DNA of 64,000 nt from Desulfobacteraceae bacterium (GTDB lineage: Bacteria > Desulfobacterota > Desulfobacteria > Desulfobacterales > Desulfobacteraceae), in NCBI GenBank assembly GCA_004796375.1, contig QZLA01000348.1, forward strand, positions 1 to 64,000, given 5' to 3'. The notes below the pieces were generated by a model. The model did not search any database, was not told the DNA's origin, and was given only the letters and a program-made list of their open reading frames with translations. This document shows, piece by piece, positions 1-7,660 of this stretch; the stretch's first letter is position 1; every line of letters starts with the position of its first letter. Made by a program: the position numbers and the translations under genes.

Positions 1-834
1 GTCCAGGCCTATGTGGGGGAGATCACCCCGGAGGGGAGTGAGGGGTATTCCATGGGGCTGTTTAATTTGTCCATGTTTTCCAGCCTGAGTCTTGGCCCCC
101 TGTTCGGGGGCGTCATCAAGGATGTCTGGTCCATGGATGCCGCATTTGCCAGCATGGGGGTCTTATCTGTGGTGGGCTTGATCCTGTGCCTGGTCTTTCT
201 GCCGCCGTTGTCCGAGGAGGTGATCCGGTCCCGGGAACGGGCCCCGGTGACCTGGCCGGTACTGATCCGGAACAAAAGCCTTTTGGGGCTCTTTTCTTTC
301 CGTCTGGCGTATACCGCCTGTATCGGCGTGATCTGGTGTTTCCTCCCTTTGTATGCGGACCGGCAGTTTTCCCTGTCCAGTTCCGCCACCGGGCTGCTGG
401 TCATGCTCGGCGTGTTTGTATCCGGGGTACTTCACCTGCCCATGGGATGGATATCGGACCGGGCCAGTAAGTATATCCTGGTGGGAAGCGGCGGGGTGAT
501 ATGTGTGATCGGCATGCTGCTGCTGACCCTGGCACAAACCTACAACGACCTGTTATTCGCTGTTGTCGTCTTCGGTATTGGCGGCGGCATCTCCATGCCC
601 TCCATCATGGCCCTGGCCGTGATCAAAGGAGAGGAAGCCGGTGCCATGGCATCGGTCATGTCGGTGCTGACCGTGGCCCACTCACTGGGCATGCTGGCCG
701 GATCCATGGCGGCCGGTGTGTTGATGGATTTTATCAATCTTCGGTTTGCCTTTCCCTTTGCCATGGCCATTATGGTCCTGGGAACCGGGGTGTTTCTCTG
801 GATCGGTCCTGCTGCGGCTGCTCGGGAAGATTAA
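1..834 (+). CDS. MFS transporter, C-terminal part (cut by window edge)
   Basis: The reading frame is open from the first base, so the gene starts before the window; about 277 C-terminal residues are visible. They form a chain of hydrophobic helices with the MFS motif-C-like GPLFGG early on and a cytoplasmic-loop-like GWISDRASK segment midway, consistent with the second half of a 12-helix major facilitator. The substrate cannot be told. The stop codon overlaps the stop of the convergent gene at 831 by a few bases, leaving no room for a separate terminator. Family sure, function unknown. Confidence 0.8.
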   Translation, partial: VQAYVGEITPEGSEGYSMGLFNLSMFSSLSLGPLFGGVIKDVWSMDAAFASMGVLSVVGLILCLVFLPPLSEEVIRSRERAPVTWPVLIRNKSLLGLFSFRLAYTACIGVIWCFLPLYADRQFSLSSSATGLLVMLGVFVSGVLHLPMGWISDRASKYILVGSGGVICVIGMLLLTLAQTYNDLLFAVVVFGIGGGISMPSIMALAVIKGEEAGAMASVMSVLTVAHSLGMLAGSMAAGVLMDFINLRFAFPFAMAIMVLGTGVFLWIGPAAAARED

Positions 835-2507
835 TCCACCTGCCAGCACTCATGGTTGTAGATGGTCAGCAGGGCAGGGGCCAACACCGAGTTGACGCGC
901 GTATCTTCCGTTTCCAGCTGCCCCTTGCCAAAGGTGAGTTCGGCGCGGAACACTTCTGGTGTGATAAACCGGGTGTTCACCTTAAAATCAAGGGTTCGGG
1001 CCTTTGAGAGCACCTTATCCTTCCGGATAGACGGGTGCCAGGCCAGATGCCAGCCCCAGTCTCCGAAGCTCGGTACATTTTCGTGGAAGGGGAGTGTGGA
1101 AAAGCCAGCGCTCTCAATGGTCCGGCCGATGCACAAAAAACTTTCCTTTGCCAGGTAGGGCGAGGTGGACTGGACCACCATCATGCCGTTGACCGACAGG
1201 CGGCGACGGACCTTCTGGTAAAACTGCCGGGAGTAAAGTTTCACCAGTTCCGGGGTGGACGGGTCGGGCATATCCACGATAATCACATCCCAGAATCCCT
1301 TCACGGTTTCAAGGAATTTATCGGCATCCACATTCATCACCTCGACATCAGCGATCCGGGTGGTGGTGTTGATTTTTTTTAAAAAGCCGGTGGTTTGTGA
1401 TTCCATGTATACCGAGCGATGACCGTCAGGTAGAATGCCCTGGCCGGTGCGGGTCACCACCCGTGCGTCCCGGAATGCATTGGCATTGATCCGGGTCAGC
1501 AGCGGGTGGGTGGAGGCAAGCTGGGTCATGACCGGATCCAGGTCCACGAGAAGCACGGATTCCACATCATCATATTTGAGCACCTCCCGCAAGGCGCAGC
1601 CGTCTCCGCCGCCCAGGATCAGCACACGCTTTCGTACCGGGACCAGATGCATGATCGGGTGGACCATGGGTTCATGATACCTCACCTCATCCAGGCTGCA
1701 GAACTGGAGGTTGCCGTTCAAAAACAGGCGGACCTCATCCAGAGGGGTATAGTGGGTCATGACGATGTGCTGGTACCGGGTGGTCCGGGAAAGGACAATG
1801 GGGTCATCATACAGCGGCTGCTCAAGTCTAAGGTTCCAGTCCCGGTTCTGGGTATATCCATAGACCAGTGCACTGCAGGTCAGCAAAAGTATGACGGGCA
1901 TCACCACTGTTTTTTTTAAGAGGCCGATCCGGGTAAAGTAGATGAAGGTAATCAAAGCAAGGATAAAGTTGATGCCGGCCGTGACAAAGGCGCCTTCGGT
2001 GATGGGAAAATACCGGATCAAAATATACACGTAGATCAGGGCGCCGGCCAGGCTGCCCAGGTAGTCGGCAGACAGGATGTTCCCCAGGTTGGTGGACAGC
2101 TCCCGGGTATAGTCATTGTTGATCCGGATGATAATGGGGATCTCAAGGCCGATCATGATGCCGATTATACTGACGAAAAAGTAGAGGGCCAGGTTGTAAT
2201 GGGCGGTGTGGCCGTAGGCCAGGTAGGTCAGGGTGGGGGAGAATCCACCGGCCAGGGCCAGGGCGATCTCCACGGTGAAAAAGGCAGCGATCAACTTGGA
2301 TTTGGGGACCTGGGTCTGGATCAGGCTGCCAAACCCCATCCAGAACAGCATCATGCCGATCACAATGGCCCATTGTTCAAAGGAGTTGCCCAGGATCATG
2401 GATGCCAGGCTGGCCTGGATGTACTCGAGGATGATCCCGCAGGCGCCTGATGCAAACATGCAGGCGCACAGCAGGATGGTGGCAAAATTAACCGACTGTC
2501 GGGTCAT
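831..2507 (-). CDS. Membrane-anchored spermidine synthase-like aminopropyltransferase
   Basis: 558 residues. The first ~220 residues hold about seven hydrophobic helices; the rest is a spermidine-synthase/SAM-methyltransferase fold. Family landmarks are YHEPMVHP, the nucleotide-binding LILGGGDGCALREVL, the acidic VDLDP, and the catalytic-region IIVDMPDPSTPEL with its aspartates. Soluble SpeE moves an aminopropyl group from decarboxylated SAM to putrescine; fusion to a multi-helix membrane domain marks a separate subfamily whose substrate is unknown. It is the last gene of a six-gene minus-strand set and starts 3 bp after the DUF350 stop, with no strong ribosome site of its own, suggesting translational coupling. 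A polyamine role in envelope stress is inferred from context. Confidence 0.85.
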   Translation of the reverse strand: MTRQSVNFATILLCACMFASGACGIILEYIQASLASMILGNSFEQWAIVIGMMLFWMGFGSLIQTQVPKSKLIAAFFTVEIALALAGGFSPTLTYLAYGHTAHYNLALYFFVSIIGIMIGLEIPIIIRINNDYTRELSTNLGNILSADYLGSLAGALIYVYILIRYFPITEGAFVTAGINFILALITFIYFTRIGLLKKTVVMPVILLLTCSALVYGYTQNRDWNLRLEQPLYDDPIVLSRTTRYQHIVMTHYTPLDEVRLFLNGNLQFCSLDEVRYHEPMVHPIMHLVPVRKRVLILGGGDGCALREVLKYDDVESVLLVDLDPVMTQLASTHPLLTRINANAFRDARVVTRTGQGILPDGHRSVYMESQTTGFLKKINTTTRIADVEVMNVDADKFLETVKGFWDVIIVDMPDPSTPELVKLYSRQFYQKVRRRLSVNGMMVVQSTSPYLAKESFLCIGRTIESAGFSTLPFHENVPSFGDWGWHLAWHPSIRKDKVLSKARTLDFKVNTRFITPEVFRAELTFGKGQLETEDTRVNSVLAPALLTIYNHECWQVD

Positions 2508-2510
2508 ATG

Positions 2511-3401
2511 TTAGAGGGAAAATGCGATGATGATGGCCACGGCATTGATCGCACACTGGGCAACGATCAGGGCCGCAACATTCCTGTCCTCCTTGACCTC
2601 GGTGGCCAGGTTGGTGGTCGGCAGCAGCAGTTTTTCAATAATTACCCTGAAGGCTAACAGCAGGATCACCCCGGCAAACGCATAAAAGGCAAAATTTACA
2701 ATATCATTTTCCCAGCCGGTAAAGGGACCTGCAATACTGGCCTGGAGAACAATGCCCAGGGCAATGAGAATGCCGCCGAGTCCCACGCCGGCCGCCAGGT
2801 TGTTATCCTTGATCTCTTCTCTGACATTAAACGGGGTGATGATCTCATACAGGTACCCAAAGGCCAGAAGGCAAATCTGCCCTGCGACAAAAAAGAAAAA
2901 GGTGCTTTCTATACCCTGAATAAAAGTGCCGCCCTCGCCGCTCAGGCTGCCGCGCAGGATGAATCCGGTGGCGATAAAGATCCCGGCTTCCACCATGCCC
3001 ACGGCCGTGTTCCCTTTGGTGGTGATCCCCTTTTTGTCAATAAATTCCCGGATGCACTCTTCATCATTACTGATATGTCCGAGCATCACCTTGTCATTGA
3101 TCCAGCGGCAGGAGAACATGCAGGCCAGGATAATGACACCGTCCAGCAGCAGGATAAACAGGTCACTGACAAAGCCCCTGCCGGCACCGGACAACGCACC
3201 GGACAATGCAATGGCAATGGCGAGATACAGCCCTGCCCGCCGCAGGCCTACGGCCGCGTTCCCGTCATCGATCTGGATATCGTCGTCAAAGTCAGAGGTC
3301 CGCCAGTCATCAATCTGTTTGGCCAGCCAGATAAAGAGGATGCAGATGATCACAAAAACAATGCCCTGGCCCATTCCACTTAAAATTTCAGCAATATTCA
3401 T
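2511..3401 (-). CDS. DUF350 (YjfL-like) multi-helix membrane protein
   Basis: 296 residues from the ATG at 3401, which lies 7 bases after AAGGAG; an in-frame ATG at 3404 is also possible, and an upstream extension lacks a ribosome site. The protein has about eight helices arranged as repeated DUF350 units: recurring motifs are AAVGLRRAGLYLAIAIALSG, TAVGMVEAGIFIATGFILRG and LAAGVGLGGILIALGIVLQ, i.e. three similar blocks separated by acidic or charged loops. In E. coli the DUF350 protein YjfL sits in an operon with a PspA homologue and a glutathionylspermidine synthase homologue. Here the partners are TelA-like, DUF4178 and spermidine-synthase-like genes. Its molecular function is not known. 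Confidence 0.85.
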   Translation of the reverse strand: MNIAEILSGMGQGIVFVIICILFIWLAKQIDDWRTSDFDDDIQIDDGNAAVGLRRAGLYLAIAIALSGALSGAGRGFVSDLFILLLDGVIILACMFSCRWINDKVMLGHISNDEECIREFIDKKGITTKGNTAVGMVEAGIFIATGFILRGSLSGEGGTFIQGIESTFFFFVAGQICLLAFGYLYEIITPFNVREEIKDNNLAAGVGLGGILIALGIVLQASIAGPFTGWENDIVNFAFYAFAGVILLLAFRVIIEKLLLPTTNLATEVKEDRNVAALIVAQCAINAVAIIIAFSL

Positions 3402-3420
3402 CATTATTCTCCTTGGAAAT

Positions 3421-5019
3421 TTATTTACCTTTGCTTTTGGGACCACCGCCCCTGATTTTTGCACCCGCACCCCTCACAGAAGGGGCCTGGGCTTTCAGGC
3501 CGCCGCGTTTAGCAAATGCAGAGCCAAGAAACCGCGGGGATTTTTTTACATGGCTTCCATAGGTGCCGTAACGGTAACCCCCGCCATAGGAGGCGCCGAA
3601 ATAATGCTTTTTGCGTTTATACTTTCTGTCCCAATCGTGCCAGGAGTTGTAAGAGTAGTAGGACGGCGGCATGAAAAACAGGGTGGAGAAAAAGGCGTAT
3701 TTGCCGTACCAGGACCAGAACCGGTCACCGTTATTATCCTCTTTCCACTCGCCGTAGCGGGCGTCTCCCACATAAGCCATGCCGGGCGGTGTGGCCTGGC
3801 GGATACGGTCAGATTCAAATACGCCGTAGGGCTTGGTCAGGATCGACATGCCCAGAAATTCCATATTATTGAAATAAAAATCGGCTGACACCGGTTCCCA
3901 GTCGCTTTCACGCTGTTCACCATTCTCCTCGATCAGGTATTTATGAAAATATTTTTCCCGGCTGTCATTGACCCAGAAAACCGCCCAATCATGGGCGCGC
4001 TTGGTCCAGTTGGCCTTGGGATTTATCTGAAGCTGGTCCCATCGATTTCCGATGTGGCTTTTAAAATAGGGCCTGAGCTCGGCAATGGTGTCAATGGTCG
4101 TGGTGTCGAAAAATTCATAGAGTTCAGGGCTCACCTGCCGCTTAAAGGATACAATGGAGGGACTGTAATAGTCCGAATAATTATCCCAGGACTCCCGGGT
4201 CACCGTGATGGTGTATTCCGCTTTCATATCCTGTAAAATTTTGGTGTAACTGGAGTAGAGCCCTTTGACCTCTTTTCTGAATTTGGGATCGCTTTTCTCA
4301 AGGGTCTGCACGGCACGGGTCAGCACAACATCGCTGTCTGTCATGGCCGCATAATCGGTGTCCGTACCGTCCTGGTGGGCGGCATACTGGGTTTGGATCA
4401 CCTTGGCTGCTGCTGCGGCCTCCCGTTCTATTTTCAAGAAGGGCGCAAGTTTGGCATCAATGTTCGCCACGGAGTTGGGAAACTCTTTTTTGGCTTTTGC
4501 CGCTGGATCTTCAGCCAGCCGGGCCACCTGTTCTGAAATCTGGTTGGATCGGGATTGGGCACTCTGGTGGATGGCATCGGCATTTTTAATGGTGTTTTGG
4601 AGTTGATCATACCTGTCGTAAGGGTGCCTGGAGGTTTTCACCGCCCGCTTCAGAGCCTGCTGGACCCGGCCGACCTGGGTGATCACCGAATGGGCCCGGG
4701 TTTCATCATTGAGTTTGACCAGGGGAAGCAGGTCTTTTTCATACAATTTCCTGGCCCGTTCCAGCTCCAGTTCCGCCTGGTCAAAGGATGTGACCCAGTT
4801 CTCCCGGTCAGAGTATCTCAGGAAAGGTTCAAATTCGGGTGATGCCGTCAGTTTTGGAAATTTCTCCCGATTTTCCGCAATGGTTTTCTTTGTGGTCTTA
4901 AACTGGGATTTGAGTGCATCCGCCCGTTGCTTGACCTCTTTTGGCAGTCCGCCGCAGGCGGCCAGCAGGAGGCAGAGGATGAGGCATGCCGTTATCTTGA
5001 ATCGGCTGTGTGTCTTCAT
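3421..5019 (-). CDS. Lipoprotein of the DUF350/DUF4178/TelA operon
   Basis: 532 residues from the ATG at 5019, chosen because it begins a lipoprotein signal peptide (LLLAACGG, lipobox Cys about residue 22) and overlaps the upstream DUF4178 stop as ATGA (5016-5019). The mature part is long, charged and helical (many Lys/Glu/Gln to about residue 270), then a globular part rich in Trp and Tyr, and finally a basic Gly/Tyr tail (GASYGGGYRYGTYG, then KSPRF and a Lys/Gly-rich end). I recognise no enzyme motif. It should be tethered to the inner or outer membrane and may sense or scaffold at the envelope with its operon partners. Confidence 0.75.
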   Translation of the reverse strand: MKTHSRFKITACLILCLLLAACGGLPKEVKQRADALKSQFKTTKKTIAENREKFPKLTASPEFEPFLRYSDRENWVTSFDQAELELERARKLYEKDLLPLVKLNDETRAHSVITQVGRVQQALKRAVKTSRHPYDRYDQLQNTIKNADAIHQSAQSRSNQISEQVARLAEDPAAKAKKEFPNSVANIDAKLAPFLKIEREAAAAAKVIQTQYAAHQDGTDTDYAAMTDSDVVLTRAVQTLEKSDPKFRKEVKGLYSSYTKILQDMKAEYTITVTRESWDNYSDYYSPSIVSFKRQVSPELYEFFDTTTIDTIAELRPYFKSHIGNRWDQLQINPKANWTKRAHDWAVFWVNDSREKYFHKYLIEENGEQRESDWEPVSADFYFNNMEFLGMSILTKPYGVFESDRIRQATPPGMAYVGDARYGEWKEDNNGDRFWSWYGKYAFFSTLFFMPPSYYSYNSWHDWDRKYKRKKHYFGASYGGGYRYGTYGSHVKKSPRFLGSAFAKRGGLKAQAPSVRGAGAKIRGGGPKSKGK

Positions 5020-5651
5020 GAGCCCCCCTTGCTGATCAACGTGATACTCATCGGTTCCACGGGATGGCTGGTATAGATCTGGTAGGATTCCTTTCCCGAT
5101 CCGGAATCCCACTCCTCAATGGTCAGAAAGCGGGTGTGGCTATCATTTTCAAATTCATACATGTACACCTTTTCTTCCTTGCTGCCCTTCTGATAAATGG
5201 AGGCCCAGTCATCCTCATACCAGTATTTCTCACCCTTGAGAACGATTACATCACTGTCATCGGCGATCTGGTCGAGATCATCTTCATCAATGGCTTCCCC
5301 CGCGTCATCGGTCAGGTCCCTGAACCTGAACCGTTCAAGGGTCTGGGTTACTTCCAGCTCATCATCATGCTCCCATTCAAACCCCACCGTGTCTCCGCTT
5401 TCCAGACACAGGCAGGTGAGTTCCGTGACCGTAAATCCCTTTCTTTTGGAAAAGTCATCACTGCACTCCTCATATTCAGCCATCTCCTTGACGTAATAGG
5501 TGCGGTCAAGATAGGTGAAAAAGCCGCCCGGCCTGACATCTTTGACCGTGAGTGACGACTGCTGGGGCTTGGGTACCAGGTCGCCGGTCTTGAGTGTCCG
5601 GATGGCATTGAAACGTTCCTGAAATGATTTTTCAACGGCGGCATCCAACAT
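5016..5651 (-). CDS. DUF4178 domain protein
   Basis: 211 residues, cytosolic (no signal or membrane segment), with AGGAGG placed 7 bases before the ATG. The all-beta pattern (GGFFTYLDRTYYVKEMAEY, then LCLESGDTVGFEWEHDDELE and later GEKYWYEDDWASIY) fits DUF4178, a small acidic domain often encoded beside DUF350, polyamine and TelA genes. It is strongly acidic, with runs such as DEDDLDQIADDSD. The stop overlaps the lipoprotein start by 4 bp. Biochemical function unknown. Confidence 0.75.
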   Translation of the reverse strand: MLDAAVEKSFQERFNAIRTLKTGDLVPKPQQSSLTVKDVRPGGFFTYLDRTYYVKEMAEYEECSDDFSKRKGFTVTELTCLCLESGDTVGFEWEHDDELEVTQTLERFRFRDLTDDAGEAIDEDDLDQIADDSDVIVLKGEKYWYEDDWASIYQKGSKEEKVYMYEFENDSHTRFLTIEEWDSGSGKESYQIYTSHPVEPMSITLISKGGS

Positions 5652-5681
5652 GAATGATCCTCCTATGATTACTTTTACGGT

Positions 5682-6917
5682 TTAGGAATCCTGGCGCCTG
5701 GCGGTCAGTGCGTCGGTCCGTGCCCGGAATTTTTCGTTCATCTGGCCCAGCGCATTGGAACTCTGGCTGGCAATGCTGATGGTCTCCTGGCAGATCTGTG
5801 CATAGGTATCGAACGCTTTTTCATACGTCTGACAGGCCTCTTCCAGGGCATCGATGTTTACGGTCATGCTCTGGCTCATCTTTGCACCCTTGACAGCCGC
5901 ATCCCCGATGACCCGGGCAGTGTCTTTCATGGTTTCTGCGGCCGCCTGCTGGACCATGTCCAGGTGCTGCAGGGTTTCCATCTGCTGCTCGGCTGCCACC
6001 CGGACGGCCAATGCGTTTTTCACGGCCGTGGACAGGATCATGTCGGTCCGCTGGACCAGGCGGCGGACCAGGTGAGAGTTTCTTACCATCATTTCACCCC
6101 CAAACCGGGTCTGGAGATTCGAATTGTCAATGGTCTGAAGATCCACTACGGCCATGGCAAGATCCGAGCACAATGTGGTCACCGCTTCTTTCACCCGGGG
6201 ATCTGAAATGGTCGGCAGCTGATCCTGCAGTTTTTTCCAGATCAATTGACCCAGGAAGATCTGCTCCTGGAGTTTGGGCTGGATCTCTTTGAGGGAATCA
6301 CAGATCGTGGTCAACTCTGCCGCATCCATAGCCACCTGGTCCGCCTCACGGCGCAGGTGGTCCCGGATACCGTCGATGGTCGAGTTGACCGATTCCCGTC
6401 GTTCGGCAATAATTTTGAGGACTTCGTCGCCTTTGGGCATGCGGGATACCGATTTGGTAAACAGTCCCATCACCTTCTTGGAGAACTCGGCCGGGGTGCG
6501 GGCCACCACCGTGGGGTTCACCTTGTCCAGCTCCAGCTTGATGGCCAGGATATTCTTCCCGACCGGGGAGGAGTCATCCTGGGCCACGTTTTTAAGGACA
6601 GAGCCCATTTTCCGGTCATACAGGCTGACCTGCGCCTGGGTTTCATTCATTACATCCTGGCCCATGTTGAACACAAAGTTGCCCAGCTGCCAGTCTGACG
6701 GGTCGGTCCCGACCTTGTCGGCAAACTCCTGTGCCTGGGTTTCAAGGGCATTGATATCATCATCACTGAGGTGTTTCGGAACCACCGGAACAATATTGGA
6801 TGGGGCCTGTACCGGTGTGAGGGCACCCTGGCCGGATACCTCGGAAGCATCTGCCAGGACCGGGGCCTTGGCTTGGTCAAGAACGGATTGAAGATCTTGG
6901 GTCGTCTGGGAATCCAT
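5682..6917 (-). CDS. Toxic anion resistance protein, TelA-like
   Basis: 411 residues, largely alpha-helical with coiled-coil character and no membrane segment; AAGGAGGAATT precedes the ATG. Length and features such as QLGNFVFNMG, LQDQLPTISDPRVKEAV and the helical QMETLQHLDMVQQA match the TelA/KlaA family, named after plasmid tellurite resistance but widely found with envelope-stress genes. The chromosomal context suggests a structural or regulatory envelope role rather than tellurite detoxification. It is the second gene of the operon. Confidence 0.85.
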   Translation of the reverse strand: MDSQTTQDLQSVLDQAKAPVLADASEVSGQGALTPVQAPSNIVPVVPKHLSDDDINALETQAQEFADKVGTDPSDWQLGNFVFNMGQDVMNETQAQVSLYDRKMGSVLKNVAQDDSSPVGKNILAIKLELDKVNPTVVARTPAEFSKKVMGLFTKSVSRMPKGDEVLKIIAERRESVNSTIDGIRDHLRREADQVAMDAAELTTICDSLKEIQPKLQEQIFLGQLIWKKLQDQLPTISDPRVKEAVTTLCSDLAMAVVDLQTIDNSNLQTRFGGEMMVRNSHLVRRLVQRTDMILSTAVKNALAVRVAAEQQMETLQHLDMVQQAAAETMKDTARVIGDAAVKGAKMSQSMTVNIDALEEACQTYEKAFDTYAQICQETISIASQSSNALGQMNEKFRARTDALTARRQDS

Positions 6918-6954
6918 AATTCCTCCTTAAAATTTTGGCCAGTGTCAGGGCCGG

Positions 6955-7488
6955 TTATGAGAATTTGGTGGACAGGAAATTGGCCATGGTTTTAAACTCG
7001 GCGGTTTCATTTTTTTCAACAATGGCTCGGGATCTTTTGGATACTTCGGAAAGGTTGTCGATGGTTTTGGTAAAAATGTCCAGCTGGTGGGCGCGGCTTT
7101 CAAGGGATAAATCCATAAACTCCTTGACGGTTTTATAAAAGTGCTGCTGGCCGATTTTTTTTATTTCATAAGTCAGGGTTTCCGACGGATAGCGTTCCAT
7201 CATCTGCGGGATCACCACCCGAAGATCATCAATGATCGCCTCGAGCTTTTCCAGGATCGCCTCATCCAGATCAGGGTCCTTCCGGATCAGGATGTTCAGG
7301 GCCAGCAGGGAATCCAGGATCTGGCGGTATTCGTTTTCAGGTGCGGGCTCACTTGCGGGCGATGCCTGGGCCAGGGTCTGGGCCGCTTCCTGGATCACCG
7401 ATCCGGCACCCTTTTTCTGTGAACGGAGAAACAGGATCACTCCGATAATAATGCCCACAGCAATCAACAGGACAATAATACTTGACAT
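6955..7488 (-). CDS. Single-TM helical protein upstream of telA-like gene
   Basis: 177 residues from the ATG at 7488 (6 bases after AAGGAG; the adjacent ATG at 7491 is possible). One N-terminal membrane helix (SIIVLLIAVGIIIGVILFL) is followed by a short Ala/Pro-rich linker and a wholly helical, charged cytosolic domain with DPDLDEAILEKLEAIIDDL and TLTYEIKKIGQQHFYKTVKE. TelA genes in Firmicutes are often paired with XpaC-type proteins; this may be the counterpart, but I cannot show homology. First gene of the operon. Confidence 0.7.
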   Translation of the reverse strand: MSSIIVLLIAVGIIIGVILFLRSQKKGAGSVIQEAAQTLAQASPASEPAPENEYRQILDSLLALNILIRKDPDLDEAILEKLEAIIDDLRVVIPQMMERYPSETLTYEIKKIGQQHFYKTVKEFMDLSLESRAHQLDIFTKTIDNLSEVSKRSRAIVEKNETAEFKTMANFLSTKFS

Positions 7489-7529
7489 CATATACTCCTT
7501 GGTTGAGGGTGAATGCCGTTAATCATTTA

Positions 7530-7557
7530 AACATAATGCGCAAAGAGCTGTTTTCAA
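7530..7557 (-). promoter_or_regulatory. Candidate sigma-70 promoter of the envelope operon
   Basis: Reading the minus strand, TTGAAA (7557-7552) is followed after 16 bases by TATGTT (7535-7530), about 40 bp before the first operon gene. It is the best -35/-10 pair in the 7501-7651 gap; the match is moderate. Confidence 0.4.
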
Positions 7558-7601
7558 CTTAGGAAAATGTTAAAAAGTGTAGGATTTTCATTTCATACCA
7601 T

Positions 7602-7660
7602 GGCTCCTGGCAAACCGCAATCAGGTTTTTACCGGGTGTGCCCAAGAACCGTCAGGAGCC
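7602..7660 (-). terminator. Possible stem-loop after the hybrid kinase pair
   Basis: GGCTCCTG at 7602-7609 pairs perfectly with CAGGAGCC at 7653-7660, enclosing 43 bases that hold a second partial GGTT/AACC pairing. It overlaps the stop of the 7652 kinase. There is no clear U-run, so intrinsic termination is uncertain. Confidence 0.3.

Noticed and set aside
5682-6917. Naming the TelA-like gene a tellurite resistance determinant
   Set aside because: Family name only; the operon context indicates an envelope role and no other tellurite genes are present.
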